Both the position numbers and the translations under genes were made by a program. Source: Acetobacter musti (GTDB lineage: Bacteria > Pseudomonadota > Alphaproteobacteria > Acetobacterales > Acetobacteraceae). Taken from it: a stretch of DNA of 64,000 bases. The stretch is from the NCBI RefSeq assembly GCF_011516835.1, contig NZ_WOTB01000010.1, positions 62,001 to 126,000 on the forward strand. The letters are read 5' to 3'. Below the pieces are notes generated by a model that worked only from the letters and a program-made list of their open reading frames with translations, had not been told where the DNA came from and made no database searches. This document shows, one piece after another, positions 17,214-26,716 of this stretch. Position 1 is the stretch's first letter, and the number at the start of each line of letters is the position of its first letter.

Positions 17214-17271
17214 AACAAACCGGGATCAAAGGGACCACGCCCCTTTACGGGTCTCAGGGCAGAGCCCTGAA
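17214..17271 (+). repeat. Repeat B, copy 2
   Basis: Starts TAACAAACCGGGATCAAAGGG and continues with a second stem CAGGGC/GCCCTG. It is about 50 bases from repeat A copy 2. Together the two repeats fill most of the 420-base gap between the convergent genes. Confidence 0.85.
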
Positions 17272-17313
17272 AGCTCCACTCACAAGCAGGCATGAACCTG
17301 CAATCCCGCCAGA

Positions 17314-19683
17314 TCAGAAATCCATCTTCACCGACCCGAAATAGGCCCGCGGCATTCCGGCCAGCATCGACTGGCGATCACCCGAAAGAGGGAAGCCACC
17401 TTCGCCGATCGTCGCGATATAGGCATGATTCAGAAGATTGTAGACATTGAAGTCAACAGTCAGATCATGCGCAAGCCAGACATTCTTAAACCGATACCGT
17501 GCGCCAAGATCCACCAGCCAGTAACTCGGCACCCAGGTATCGTTCGTGTAGCTGAAATATCTCCTGCCCACATAGCTGGCATCAAGATGCGCTTCCGCGT
17601 TGCCATAAGCATAGGAAAGCCGCCCTTTGTACATCCATGACGGATACGCAACGGTATGCTTTCCTTTTGTCTGATAGACAGTGTCAATGGAAACAAGGTT
17701 ATTGCCGTAAACAGAATGCGCGTAGCTCATGCTGCTGGAGATAGAAAGATTTTTAATCGGCCGCAGAACAATCTCAGCGTCCGCACCGTTCAGATTTACG
17801 TTTCCGACATTCGTTACCGTCGAATGCGGATCGACCAGAGTGCCTGTTGTAATGGACTGCATCCGGTTGAAATAGTTCACCCGGTAAATATCCGCACTCG
17901 CGGAAAATATTTTCGAATTATACCGGTATCCCAGCGTATAAACCCATGTTCTCTCCGGCTTCAGCGTCTTCTTCAGCTCCTGGAACGCAGCCTGGTCATG
18001 AGCCTGCCATGCACTCGGAAGACTCCCGCTCTGATAGCCGCCATAACTGTAGCCACGCAGATTCTCAGCCATATCGAAGTAAAGTTCGTGATTCTGTAAA
18101 AAATGCCAGTCAATCGCGACATGCGGAAGGAAAGCGCCCGCCGTCGTCAGACTGCCGCTCGGCAACTGCGCCACACCACTCTCAGCCGGATTGTTATACG
18201 TCGCGCCACCCCCAGTCGTCTGTAGAAATGACCTGAAACCGGCATTCAGAGACAGAGACGGCAATACAAAATACGTGTCCTGGAGATGGAACTGGAACGT
18301 GTTCGTATGGTACGCGCTCTCCCAAGGATGGCTGAAAGCAGGACCATAAACCGTATAGGGGCCGACCGCCTTGAGCGGCGCGCCCTGACCCAGAACAGGC
18401 TCCTGATACAGGAAATATCCATTTTTATATTCGTTATTTTCGTACCAGATTCCGGTCTCGATATCGTTATGCGCGATATTGTAATTCACGTTGCTGGTGA
18501 AACCAAATCTCTGAACACGCGGCTGATAGTTCTGCTCCGACAACGCACTGCCGTTGGGGGAAGGATCGTACGGATCGGTATAGGCCGAATTCATGGAATC
18601 GGCATGACCATAAGCAACCGTTTTCCAGCGAAGATTGTCCGCCAGCTTGAAATCGAAATCGAGCGCGCCAAGGAAGTTTTCCTCAGTCGAACCACCGTCA
18701 TAATAAGCCGCGTCGAGAGGCGCCTTCAGCTTCTCGATGCCACCGGTATAAATTCCCTGCGCCGCGCGATAGGCCCGCGCGTAGTTCGGATAGTAAATAT
18801 CCAGACGCTGCCCCACCGTATTCAGGGCATTGAAACTCAGATCCTCATATCCCCACATAGCCATATCCGACCAGTCGAATGTCGCCGCGATATGGCTGTC
18901 ATTCCCGACTGGCTGGTACAGCTTGAAATTGACCTGCTCCTGAAACTGATCCCCCGCCCCTTTCCACTTACCGCTGTCCGTTCTCACATAGGACGTATAA
19001 AACCTCGTGCCGGTCTTGTTCAGATCGCCACTGTCAAATCTGATAAATGTCCGGAAAGCATTGAAACTTCCAAACATCTGCGAGACCGTTCCACCCATTT
19101 TCCGGCTCGGATCGCGGGAAACGAACTGGATCGCACCACCGAGATTCGTCGTCGACGGCGCATCCACAGCCCCGCCGCCTTTCGACACACTCATGCTCTG
19201 AATGTTGTCCTGGGTGATGGCGGCATTGATATCGAGACCGTTATATTTCTGATACCCCTGATCACCGAGCGGTATTCCGTCCAGCGTCACCGCGATCTGC
19301 GATTTCGAGAATCCGCGAACATAAAGCCCGACACTCCATGTATCGAGACCGAGCGCGTCGTCTGATGTGAAGTTGACGCCCGGCGTCTGCGCAAGAATCT
19401 TGAAAGGACTCGTACCGGCGACAGCCTCATCCATCTGCTGCCGCGTCACCACCTGCGTCGCGGCCCGCGTCACATGCCGCGACGACGTCACCGAAAGCGC
19501 CTCCTGCTGCGCCTTCACCTGCGCGGTTTTCGACGAACGGACCGGTGCCGCGCGTTTAGGGACAGCCGTTTTTTTCGCCGCTCCGGTCTTCGCCGCGGAC
19601 GTGGAGGACTGGTCCGCCGCACGCGCCTCCGCCGCCACACACAGCATCGAGATGCCTGCAAGGAAAAGAGCCCGACGTTTCAT
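17314..19683 (-). CDS. TonB-dependent outer-membrane receptor
   Basis: A 789-residue outer-membrane transporter. The signal peptide is MKRRALFLAGISMLCVAAEARA. An Ala/Lys-rich linker and a plug domain follow (about 70-190; FKILAQTPGVNF, LYVRGFSKSQIAVTLDGIPLG, NLGGAIQFVSRDPS). The rest is a beta-barrel ending in aromatic Phe (GSVKMDF), as needed for BAM assembly. The start at 19683 was chosen for the signal peptide; the frame extends upstream to 19902 without one. It is convergent with the carboxylesterase and divergent from the FMO-like gene. A ferric siderophore or an organosulfur/peptide ligand are both possible. Confidence 0.92.
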   Translation of the reverse strand: MKRRALFLAGISMLCVAAEARAADQSSTSAAKTGAAKKTAVPKRAAPVRSSKTAQVKAQQEALSVTSSRHVTRAATQVVTRQQMDEAVAGTSPFKILAQTPGVNFTSDDALGLDTWSVGLYVRGFSKSQIAVTLDGIPLGDQGYQKYNGLDINAAITQDNIQSMSVSKGGGAVDAPSTTNLGGAIQFVSRDPSRKMGGTVSQMFGSFNAFRTFIRFDSGDLNKTGTRFYTSYVRTDSGKWKGAGDQFQEQVNFKLYQPVGNDSHIAATFDWSDMAMWGYEDLSFNALNTVGQRLDIYYPNYARAYRAAQGIYTGGIEKLKAPLDAAYYDGGSTEENFLGALDFDFKLADNLRWKTVAYGHADSMNSAYTDPYDPSPNGSALSEQNYQPRVQRFGFTSNVNYNIAHNDIETGIWYENNEYKNGYFLYQEPVLGQGAPLKAVGPYTVYGPAFSHPWESAYHTNTFQFHLQDTYFVLPSLSLNAGFRSFLQTTGGGATYNNPAESGVAQLPSGSLTTAGAFLPHVAIDWHFLQNHELYFDMAENLRGYSYGGYQSGSLPSAWQAHDQAAFQELKKTLKPERTWVYTLGYRYNSKIFSASADIYRVNYFNRMQSITTGTLVDPHSTVTNVGNVNLNGADAEIVLRPIKNLSISSSMSYAHSVYGNNLVSIDTVYQTKGKHTVAYPSWMYKGRLSYAYGNAEAHLDASYVGRRYFSYTNDTWVPSYWLVDLGARYRFKNVWLAHDLTVDFNVYNLLNHAYIATIGEGGFPLSGDRQSMLAGMPRAYFGSVKMDF

Positions 19684-19699
19684 TGCTAAACCCCCGATG

Positions 19700-19714
19700 T
19701 CACTATGATTATCA
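19700..19714 (-). promoter_or_regulatory. Fur-box-like dyad upstream of TonB receptor
   Basis: On the minus strand TGATAATCATAGTGA matches the 7-1-7 inverted consensus TGATAATNATTATCA at 11 of 14 positions. It lies 17-31 bases before the receptor start codon. Iron control of the receptor is possible. The match is imperfect and the site lies very near the ribosome site. Confidence 0.35.
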
Positions 19715-20041
19715 CTGGCAGAGAACCCGGACCGCCCGCTCCGGCGGCGGTGCACGCTTTTTGAACAGGCCCTCTTTTTTCCGGACCGGATATGAACCTG
19801 ATCCGGATCATAGGATAACATAACGTGATCGCAATGATGATTTTCTAAAGCAGATCGTAAGATTAGCGTGGTCAGAGAATGACAGGCGATAAGAACGGCC
19901 ATGCGATGATCCGGCCCGGAAAAAACTAATCAGAGCTGAATGATATTCTTGTTTCGCGGCTTCTTTTCATAAATTAGGTGAGTTGACACAGAGCACGCTC
20001 TGCCGGTCAGATCTGGCAGCGGAATTGAAAGAGTGTCGAGC
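19715..20041. promoter_or_regulatory. Divergent promoter region, TonB receptor / FMO-like gene
   Basis: The gap between the divergent starts is 358 bases and is richer in A and T than the genes. Apart from the Fur-like dyad, no operator or convincing -35/-10 pair could be assigned with confidence. Confidence 0.4.
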
Positions 20042-21286
20042 ATGACAGCAGAGAAAGTCGGGACACTGGTTGTCGGTTGCGGACAGGCAGGGCTCGCGAT
20101 AAGCGAGCACCTGGGCCGGCGCGGACTCCCTCATCTCATCCTCGAAAAAAACGAAATAGCTGCGAGCTGGCGGTCGAGATGGGACTCTCTCGTCGCCAAC
20201 GGACCAGCCTGGCATGACAGATTCCCCGGAATGACCTTTCCGGGCGTCGATCCCGACGCCTTTGCGTCACGGGACAAGATCGTCGAATATTTCAGCGCCT
20301 ACGCCGCAATGATCTCGGCTCCCATTCGTTGCGGAGTCGAAGTGACGACCCTGACGCGAAACGAAACCGGCACAGGCTTCATCGCCGAAACCCCGGACGG
20401 ACTCATTGAGGCGGAAAACGTCATCGCCGCAACCGGCGCATTTCAGAAACCTGTCATTCCATCCGTCATTCCCGAAAATGCCGGGCTGGTGCAGATCCAC
20501 TCCGCCTCCTACCGGAATCCCGCGCAGCTCCCCGACGGAGCGGTGCTGGTCATCGGCGCCGGCTCCTCAGGCGCCCAGATCGCCGACGAACTGATGCGTT
20601 CGGGACGGCGTGTTTATCTCTCCGTCGGCCCCCATGACCGTCCGCCGAGACGGTATCGCGGCCGGGATTTCGTCTGGTGGCTTGGCGTGCTCGGAATGTG
20701 GGACGCCAGAGCGGCGGAGCCGTCAGCGGATCATGTCACCATCGCCGTCAGCGGCGCTCATGGCGGACATACAGTCGATTTCAGAGAACTCGCCTCACGC
20801 GGCATGACACTGACAGGACGGGCGGAGCGTTTCACTGACGGCGAAATGCACTTCGCGCCCGATCTCGCAAAGAACATCGCGCTCGGCGACGCCAATTATC
20901 TGGCAATGCTCGACGCCGCCGACGCCTATGTCGCGCGCGAGGGTCTCGATCTGCCGGAAGAACCCGAGGCGCGACACATCGCCCCGGACCCCGCCTGCGT
21001 CACCGACCCGCTCCTGCGTCTGAACCTCGCGGACGCCGGCGTCACCTCGGTCGTCTGGGCAACCGGATACGCTCTGGACTTCACACGCTGGATGAAAGTC
21101 GACGCCTTCGATCAGGCCGGCAACCCGATCCACGAGCGCGGCGTAGCGGAAATCCCGGGACTCTATTTCCTCGGCCTGGCCGGACTGTCACGCCGCGCCT
21201 CGCCTTTCATCTGGGGCGTCTGGCATGATGCGGATTATCTCGCAGGCCATATAGCCGGCCGGAAGCTGGCGGCCGGGACCTCATAG
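20042..21286 (+). CDS. FMO-like FAD/NAD(P)-dependent oxidoreductase
   Basis: A 414-residue two-dinucleotide-binding flavoprotein related to flavin-containing monooxygenases. The FAD motif is GCGQAG at residues 12-17, and the NADPH motif is IGAGSSGAQ near residue 170. A motif WATGYALDFTRWM near the C-terminus matches the second FAD/NADP contact of the family. It probably hydroxylates or oxygenates a soft nucleophile (N or S). ATG 20042 was preferred to an in-frame GTG at 20033. It lies about 100 bases before the second LysR gene and in the same direction. Confidence 0.85.
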   Translation: MTAEKVGTLVVGCGQAGLAISEHLGRRGLPHLILEKNEIAASWRSRWDSLVANGPAWHDRFPGMTFPGVDPDAFASRDKIVEYFSAYAAMISAPIRCGVEVTTLTRNETGTGFIAETPDGLIEAENVIAATGAFQKPVIPSVIPENAGLVQIHSASYRNPAQLPDGAVLVIGAGSSGAQIADELMRSGRRVYLSVGPHDRPPRRYRGRDFVWWLGVLGMWDARAAEPSADHVTIAVSGAHGGHTVDFRELASRGMTLTGRAERFTDGEMHFAPDLAKNIALGDANYLAMLDAADAYVAREGLDLPEEPEARHIAPDPACVTDPLLRLNLADAGVTSVVWATGYALDFTRWMKVDAFDQAGNPIHERGVAEIPGLYFLGLAGLSRRASPFIWGVWHDADYLAGHIAGRKLAAGTS

Positions 21287-21361
21287 CAAGACCGCTCCGC
21301 GCTCCCGGCCCGCGGTTTCCACCTCCCGGGCAGAAGTTTTTAACGGTATCGCTCGCACGGA

Positions 21362-21406
21362 GACGTAGCGTGGTGTAAGAGACAGACATGCGTTACACGT
21401 TACGTC
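21362..21406 (+). promoter_or_regulatory. Hairpin spanning the LysR start codon
   Basis: Left arm 21362-21378 (GACGTAGCGTGGTGTAA) pairs with right arm 21393-21406 (TTACACGTTACGTC). The pairing gives an outer 11-bp helix with one G-U pair, a three-base bulge and a short inner stem. The 14-base loop contains the ATG at 21388. It could be a translational control hairpin in the mRNA or an autoregulatory operator in the DNA. Confidence 0.5.
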
Positions 21407-22326
21407 AGCTCGAGTATTTTGTTGCGGCAGGAGAAGCAGGGTCGATCCGGCACGCCTCGGTAAAACTCTCGATCTCCCAGCCATCTATCTCGACAGCGAT
21501 CAGCCATCTCGAACAGGAGCTGGGCGTCCAGCTCTTTGTCCGCCACCACGCGCAGGGCCTCTCCCTCACCCCCGCCGGACACAAGCTCATTGCGGAAGCG
21601 AAGCGTGTTATCGGGATGGCCGAGGGGCTCTATGCCGCCGCCGCCGAAGCCACGGACCAGGTGCGCGGCCGTCTGGCCGTCGGCTCGATGGTCACGCTCG
21701 CCCCGATGATCATGCCCGAACTCGTGCACGGCTTCCTGTCGACCTATCCGGCAACGGAAATCCGCCAGTTCGAGGCCGATCACGAATGGCTTCTCGACCG
21801 GCTGAAAAGAGCCGAAATCGACATCGCCATCACCTACGATCTTCAGACTCCGGAAGGCGTCAGCTTCTCCCCGCTGGCAAGCCTCGCGCCCCACGCGCTC
21901 GTCTGTGAATCCCACCCCCTCGCCGGACGCGACGAAGTCTCGCTGAGCGAACTCGCCAGCGAACCCCTGATCCTGCTCGACCTGCCCATCAGCCGGGAAT
22001 ATTTCTACACACTCTTCTTCGCGGAAGGGCTCGAACCCCGGATCTACTCGCGCTCGACCCACCAGGAAGTCGTGCGCACCATGGTCGCCAACGGCTACGG
22101 CTACACACTCGCCAACGTCAGACCCCGCTCGGACATCGCGCTTGACGGCAGACGGGTCGTCAGAATCCGGCTCACCGGCGAACACCGGCCAATGGTGATC
22201 GGCACGGCGACCCTGGCCAACGTAAGAAAATCACGGCTTCTGGAAAGCTTTGAGGAACACTGCAGAACGTTCATCTCCGATGCCTCCATTCCAGGCATGG
22301 CCGGCCCCGATTTCCAGACCGGCTGA
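21388..22326 (+). CDS. LysR-family transcriptional regulator
   Basis: A 312-residue LysR protein. Residues 1-60 form the helix-turn-helix (YTLRQLEYFVAAGEAGSIRH, SISQPSISTAISHLEQELG), followed by the effector domain. The subgroup resembles regulators of nitrogen- and aromatic-compound catabolism, but the effector cannot be read from sequence. It is convergent with the polyamine-type ABC operon (stop 22345), only 18 bases apart with no visible terminator between. A LysR-box-like dyad at 26505-26520 in the divergent promoter of that operon is a candidate target. Confidence 0.9.
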   Translation: MRYTLRQLEYFVAAGEAGSIRHASVKLSISQPSISTAISHLEQELGVQLFVRHHAQGLSLTPAGHKLIAEAKRVIGMAEGLYAAAAEATDQVRGRLAVGSMVTLAPMIMPELVHGFLSTYPATEIRQFEADHEWLLDRLKRAEIDIAITYDLQTPEGVSFSPLASLAPHALVCESHPLAGRDEVSLSELASEPLILLDLPISREYFYTLFFAEGLEPRIYSRSTHQEVVRTMVANGYGYTLANVRPRSDIALDGRRVVRIRLTGEHRPMVIGTATLANVRKSRLLESFEEHCRTFISDASIPGMAGPDFQTG

Positions 22327-22344
22327 CACCAGACCCGCCCGTTC

Positions 22345-24144
22345 TCAGCCAGGCCCGCCAGCCCTCCTGCGTGTCAGAGCCCTCTCCATCACCAGGAAAA
22401 GCAGCGTCACCACCGTCATCACCACAACCGACACAGCAACGAGCAACGGACTGACCTCCAGCAGAACAGCATCCCACATCTGCTTCGGAAGAGTCGTCTT
22501 CAGACCGCCTCCCAGAAACAGAGCCATCGTCAGCTCGTCAAAAGACGTCAGAAACGCAGCCACAGCGCCGGCCACCAGCACAGGCCGTATGATCGGCAGC
22601 AGAATTCGCGTCAGAATCTGCGAACCCCGCGCCCCCAGAGTGGCCGCCGCCTGATTGAGCTGCCAGTCATACGACCTGAAACCGGCCAGAAGAATCGTAA
22701 AAACCACCGGCATGCACAGCAGCGTATGACCCAGCATGATCGCACTGTCCGTCGCGATCATCGAAAATCGCGCAAACAGACTGAACTGGGCCAGCGCGAT
22801 CACGATCGGCGGCACGGCGAGCGGCACCATGAACGCCAGAATACCCAGACTGGCCAGCCTTCCGTCCGCACGCGCAATGCTGAACGCCGCAAGCCCGGAC
22901 AGGACAACAGACAGCGCCGCGGCCCCCAGCCCCACACGCACGGATGTGAACGTCGCGGAAATCCAGAGCGGGTCCCGGAGATATTGCAGAAACCAGTGAA
23001 ACGTCCCGAGATGCGGCGGAAAGGTCAGAAACGGATCGCGTGTGAACGCCATGGGAACGATGGCCAGAAGCGGGGCCGCCAGAAATACGATAATGGACCA
23101 TGAACAGAGCCCGGGCAGCCGCGCCTCCCACCCGCCGGACCGAAGGAAACCCGGAACCGCCCGACCCGCCGACACCGAAAGACGGGCCAGCAGGCCGGAC
23201 ACCGCAACAGACCTCCCGCCCGACCCCCTGCGCGGCCTCGTTCCCGCCAGATCGAAGAACCAGTCCGTCAGGGCAATCGCAATACCGCCGGCCAGAACAA
23301 TCACAACAGCCAGCGCGCTGCCAAAATGCCAGTTCTGAAGCCGGTCGATCTGCAGGATGATCAGTTCGCCCAGCAGAACGTCATGCCGCCCTCCAAGCAA
23401 TGTGGGCGTAATGAAAAACCCGAGCGCCGTCAGAAACACAAGCAGAGCCGCCGCCGCGCTGCCCCGCAGGGAAAGCGGAAAATAAATCCGCCAGAAAATA
23501 TCCGCCCTGCGCGCGCCCATCGTCCGCGCCGCGCTCAGCAGCTCGCGACTGATGCTCGTATGCGCGGGCAGCATCGCAATGATCGACATCGGCAACAGGA
23601 CATAGACCATCGCGATAATCAGGATCGCCCGATTGAAAAGCAGCGCGTCACCACCGGGAATGTTGAGAAAGCGCATCAGAGCGGCGACAGGACCGTGGCG
23701 CCCCAGAAGAATGAGCCACGCAAAATTGCGCACCAGAACACTGGTCCAGAAAGGCGCCATGATCAGAAACAGAGCCCGCCGCCGCGTCTTTTCAGACAGC
23801 GTCGCCAGCCAGACCGCGACCGGATAACCGAGCCCCGCGGACAGAACGGTACACCACAACGCCACGGAAAGGGTAGTCCACAGCACCCCCCGATACGCAG
23901 GCACCGCGAACAGATGACCGAATGCGGAAAAACTGAAGCCCGATCCGGCAGGATCATGCACACTGCTCCAGACGGTCTGCACGAGCGGGATGACGAGAAA
24001 CACCACCAGGAACAGAAAACCGGGCAGCACCGGAAGAGCGGATAAAACATTCCGGCTCCGGATGAACCGGACAGCCCCCGCCAGACGACCGTCTTTACCG
24101 GTATCGCGCGCCGCCATACCCGCCATTTCAGGATTCGCCGCCAT
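22345..24144 (-). CDS. ABC transporter permease, fused double domain (PotB-PotC type)
   Basis: A 599-residue inner-membrane protein with two complete permease units in one chain, each of about six membrane segments. The EAA loops are SAARTMGARRADIFWRIYFP in the first half and QAAATLGARGSQILTRILLP in the second. In classical polyamine importers these are separate PotB and PotC proteins; fusion gives a pseudo-dimer in one gene. It ends the leftward operon potA-like, potD-like, permease, 15 bases after the binding-protein stop. The substrate is likely a polyamine, opine or other small cation. Confidence 0.9.
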   Translation of the reverse strand: MAANPEMAGMAARDTGKDGRLAGAVRFIRSRNVLSALPVLPGFLFLVVFLVIPLVQTVWSSVHDPAGSGFSFSAFGHLFAVPAYRGVLWTTLSVALWCTVLSAGLGYPVAVWLATLSEKTRRRALFLIMAPFWTSVLVRNFAWLILLGRHGPVAALMRFLNIPGGDALLFNRAILIIAMVYVLLPMSIIAMLPAHTSISRELLSAARTMGARRADIFWRIYFPLSLRGSAAAALLVFLTALGFFITPTLLGGRHDVLLGELIILQIDRLQNWHFGSALAVVIVLAGGIAIALTDWFFDLAGTRPRRGSGGRSVAVSGLLARLSVSAGRAVPGFLRSGGWEARLPGLCSWSIIVFLAAPLLAIVPMAFTRDPFLTFPPHLGTFHWFLQYLRDPLWISATFTSVRVGLGAAALSVVLSGLAAFSIARADGRLASLGILAFMVPLAVPPIVIALAQFSLFARFSMIATDSAIMLGHTLLCMPVVFTILLAGFRSYDWQLNQAAATLGARGSQILTRILLPIIRPVLVAGAVAAFLTSFDELTMALFLGGGLKTTLPKQMWDAVLLEVSPLLVAVSVVVMTVVTLLFLVMERALTRRRAGGPG

Positions 24145-24159
24145 CAGCCTCTCCTGTCG

Positions 24160-25239
24160 TTATTCAAGCATGAACTCTTCGAAACGCTCGGCAACCCACC
24201 CGGTATTTTCTCCCCACCATGCCGCATCGAATTTCGTCAGTCCTTTGAAATTTTCCGGCGCGGTCGGTAAAACCGCCGCACGCTCCGGCGCGAGATAGCT
24301 GAACGCCCGCCTGTTGGTGGGACCGTTCGCGATATGGCGGGCATATTCCGCCTGACGGTCAGCCCGCGCGCAGTAGCGGACAAACGCCCGCGCAATCCCG
24401 GCGCGCGGACAGCCCGTCGGGATGCACCACCCGTCAGTCACATACAGACCGTTCCAGACCAGCGTGACCGGCGCCCCCGCGCTCACCGCCGCCTGGGCGC
24501 GCGACGACCACGTATCGGACAGATCCACCTCGTCGCTCTCAAGCAGAAGCGTATTCTGCGCGCCGCTCGACCACCAGATCGCAACATGATCGCGCAGCCG
24601 GGCCAGCGAGGAAAACGCCCTGTCCACATCCAGCGGATACAGCCTGTCCGGCGGAACGCCATCCGCCAGCAGCGCCAGTTCCAGCGTCGCCGCAGGCGAC
24701 CTGCACAGACTGCGCCGCCCCGGAAAGCGCCCGACATCCCAGAACTCCGGCCAGGAAGAAGGCCCTCCCTTCGGAAAACTCGCCGTCTGCCACGCCATCA
24801 TCACCGCATAAACGGAAAAACCGAGCCAGACATCACTGAACATTCCAGGCAGCAGATCCGCCGTATCGGCAGGAGTCAGATGCAGAGGCTCGAAATACCG
24901 CCCGTCATGCTGCAGACGGGCGACATGCTCCGTGTTCAGCATGCACAGGTCCCAGATATAGGAGCGCGTCTCCACCATCAGCCTGAACTGCGTCACCGGA
25001 TCAGCCGCATGCGGCACCGCAATGACCCGAATGCCGGTCTCCTTCTCGAACGGTTCGTAAAACGCCCGCCGCATCGCCGCCGAAGGCTCAGCCCCCACAT
25101 CCGCGATGGTCAGCGCCGAAACACCCTCCGCCCGCGCCCGCCGCGCCGCCGCCATCAGCCCGCAGGCGCCGCTCCCGGCCAGCACGGACCGTCGCGTCAG
25201 CAGCGTCGGAAAGGTCTGCCCCATACGCCCCGATGTCAT
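24160..25239 (-). CDS. ABC transporter solute-binding protein, polyamine (PotD) type
   Basis: A 359-residue exported binding protein. The N-terminus TRRSVLAGSGACGLMAAARRARA is a Tat-type signal. Family landmarks are FYEPFEKETGIRVIAVPHA, then DLCMLNTEHVARLQHDGR and VTLVWNGLYVTDGWCIPTG near the C-terminus. The start codon overlaps the ATPase stop by four bases (ATGA), so expression is coupled. The ligand is unknown. The acidic cluster that fixes amines in PotD could not be placed with confidence, so a related ligand such as an opine or an amino acid derivative is possible. Confidence 0.88.
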   Translation of the reverse strand: MTSGRMGQTFPTLLTRRSVLAGSGACGLMAAARRARAEGVSALTIADVGAEPSAAMRRAFYEPFEKETGIRVIAVPHAADPVTQFRLMVETRSYIWDLCMLNTEHVARLQHDGRYFEPLHLTPADTADLLPGMFSDVWLGFSVYAVMMAWQTASFPKGGPSSWPEFWDVGRFPGRRSLCRSPAATLELALLADGVPPDRLYPLDVDRAFSSLARLRDHVAIWWSSGAQNTLLLESDEVDLSDTWSSRAQAAVSAGAPVTLVWNGLYVTDGWCIPTGCPRAGIARAFVRYCARADRQAEYARHIANGPTNRRAFSYLAPERAAVLPTAPENFKGLTKFDAAWWGENTGWVAERFEEFMLE

Positions 25240-26387
25240 GCCTCCTGATCCGGAATGAAATGCCCGTCACCCGCATTCCACCGCACTGTCGCGGCCTGAC
25301 CGGCCGACAGCGCCAGAGTCGCCGGAACCTGAACAACGATTTTCTGATCGTTCCCCAGCCGGAACCGGACCCTCTGCTCCGCACCCCCGAACGTAACGTC
25401 CTCAACCACACCCCTCAGACCGGTTTCATCATCGGTATGAAGCCGCAGATGCTCAGGACGCAGCACCAGCGCCCCCTTCGTGCCGGCGGATACCGATGAA
25501 CCATCCGGAAGCGGCAGATCCCCGACCGGCGTGGCCAGCCGCCCTCCGGGCCGCACCACCCCCTGAAGGATCGTCGACGTGCCAATGAAATCCGCGGCGA
25601 ATACCGTCCGGGGCGTATCGTAAAGCGCCCTCGGCGTATCGAACTGCTCAACCCGCCCCCGATTCATCAGACAGATTCTGTCCGACATCGTCATGGCTTC
25701 TTCCTGGTCATGCGTCACAAAGATAAAGGTCGTTCCGGTCTCGCGATGAATCCGGCGGACCTCATCCTGCAGCACCAGACGACGATTCCGGTCCAGGGCG
25801 GAAAAGGATTCATCCATCAGGATCAGCGACGGCTGATACACCAGACAGCGGGCCAGCGCGACGCGCTGCTGCTGACCGCCGGACAGTTCCGACGGCATCC
25901 GCTCCGTATAACCGGTCAGACCGACCATTCCGAGCGCCGCCTCCATCCTGCGCAGAATGACGGACCTCTCCAGACCCCGGATTCTGAGCGGAAAAGCAAC
26001 GTTTTCCCCCACCGTCAGATGCGGAAACAGCGCGTAATTCTGAAACACCACCCCGATGTCCCGCTCCGCCGCCGACGCCTGCGTCCGGTCAGCGCCATCG
26101 ATGAAGAGACGGCCGCCACTGGGCGGCACCAGACCGCAGATCAGCTGCAGGAGCGTGCTTTTGCCAGACCCCGACGGCCCCAGCAGGGTCACGAACTCAC
26201 CGGTGAGGACATCCATGGTCACGCGTTCCAGCGCCACCGCGTCACCATAAGCTTTATACAGACCCCGGATACTCAGTTTGAACGGCGAAGAAACTGCTGT
26301 CATGGAATTCTGCAGGCGGTCATTCATCGGACTTTCGCTGGCTGGCCCTGGAGATGTCCGGGAGTCTGACACATTCGCCCCGATCAT
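25236..26387 (-). CDS. ABC transporter ATP-binding protein, polyamine (PotA) type
   Basis: A 383-residue ABC ATPase with Walker A GPSGSGKST, signature LSGGQQQR, Walker B LILMDESFSALD and the H-loop VTHDQEEA. A C-terminal TOBE (OB-fold) domain, about residues 300-380, is typical of PotA/FbpC proteins. The start at 26387 has AGAGGGG upstream and leaves an unusual 34-residue polar N-terminal extension before the ATPase fold; a start at 26303 would remove most of it. It is the first gene of the leftward transporter operon and is divergent from the NtaA/DszA-type monooxygenase. Confidence 0.92.
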   Translation of the reverse strand: MIGANVSDSRTSPGPASESPMNDRLQNSMTAVSSPFKLSIRGLYKAYGDAVALERVTMDVLTGEFVTLLGPSGSGKSTLLQLICGLVPPSGGRLFIDGADRTQASAAERDIGVVFQNYALFPHLTVGENVAFPLRIRGLERSVILRRMEAALGMVGLTGYTERMPSELSGGQQQRVALARCLVYQPSLILMDESFSALDRNRRLVLQDEVRRIHRETGTTFIFVTHDQEEAMTMSDRICLMNRGRVEQFDTPRALYDTPRTVFAADFIGTSTILQGVVRPGGRLATPVGDLPLPDGSSVSAGTKGALVLRPEHLRLHTDDETGLRGVVEDVTFGGAEQRVRFRLGNDQKIVVQVPATLALSAGQAATVRWNAGDGHFIPDQEA

Positions 26388-26716
26388 CGATAGCCCCTCT
26401 GGTCATCCGCTCCCTCCGGTTCCCCGACAGGAATCCGGCATTCCTCCCGTCAGGCCTGACGCCATCACCGGAATGGCCTCGTCATATCACTCTGACATGC
26501 GGGCATTACGACGCAGTAATAATTTTTTCCTTCGATCTGATATGGAAAAACCATCCCGAAGCGGTGTTCCGTTAACGCAATGAGTAGAAAAAAATGGGGT
26601 TTACCGTGTTGCCGCCGTTGCCCATTCTCACCCCGCCCGCAGCCGGTGCGTCAGAACCACAGTCGTCAGATCTTTAGCGGTACGCTCCTGCGCCCGGAAA
26701 AAAAGGAAGCTGTAAG
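26388..26716. promoter_or_regulatory. Divergent promoter region, ABC importer / monooxygenase
   Basis: A 329-base divergent gap. The dyad ATTAC-N6-GTAAT at 26505-26520 contains a T-N11-A core (T26507, A26519), the form of LysR boxes. The AT-rich stretch just after it (26518-26532) could hold a promoter for the monooxygenase gene. No clear -35/-10 pair was assigned. The candidate regulator is the LysR encoded at 21388. Confidence 0.4.
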
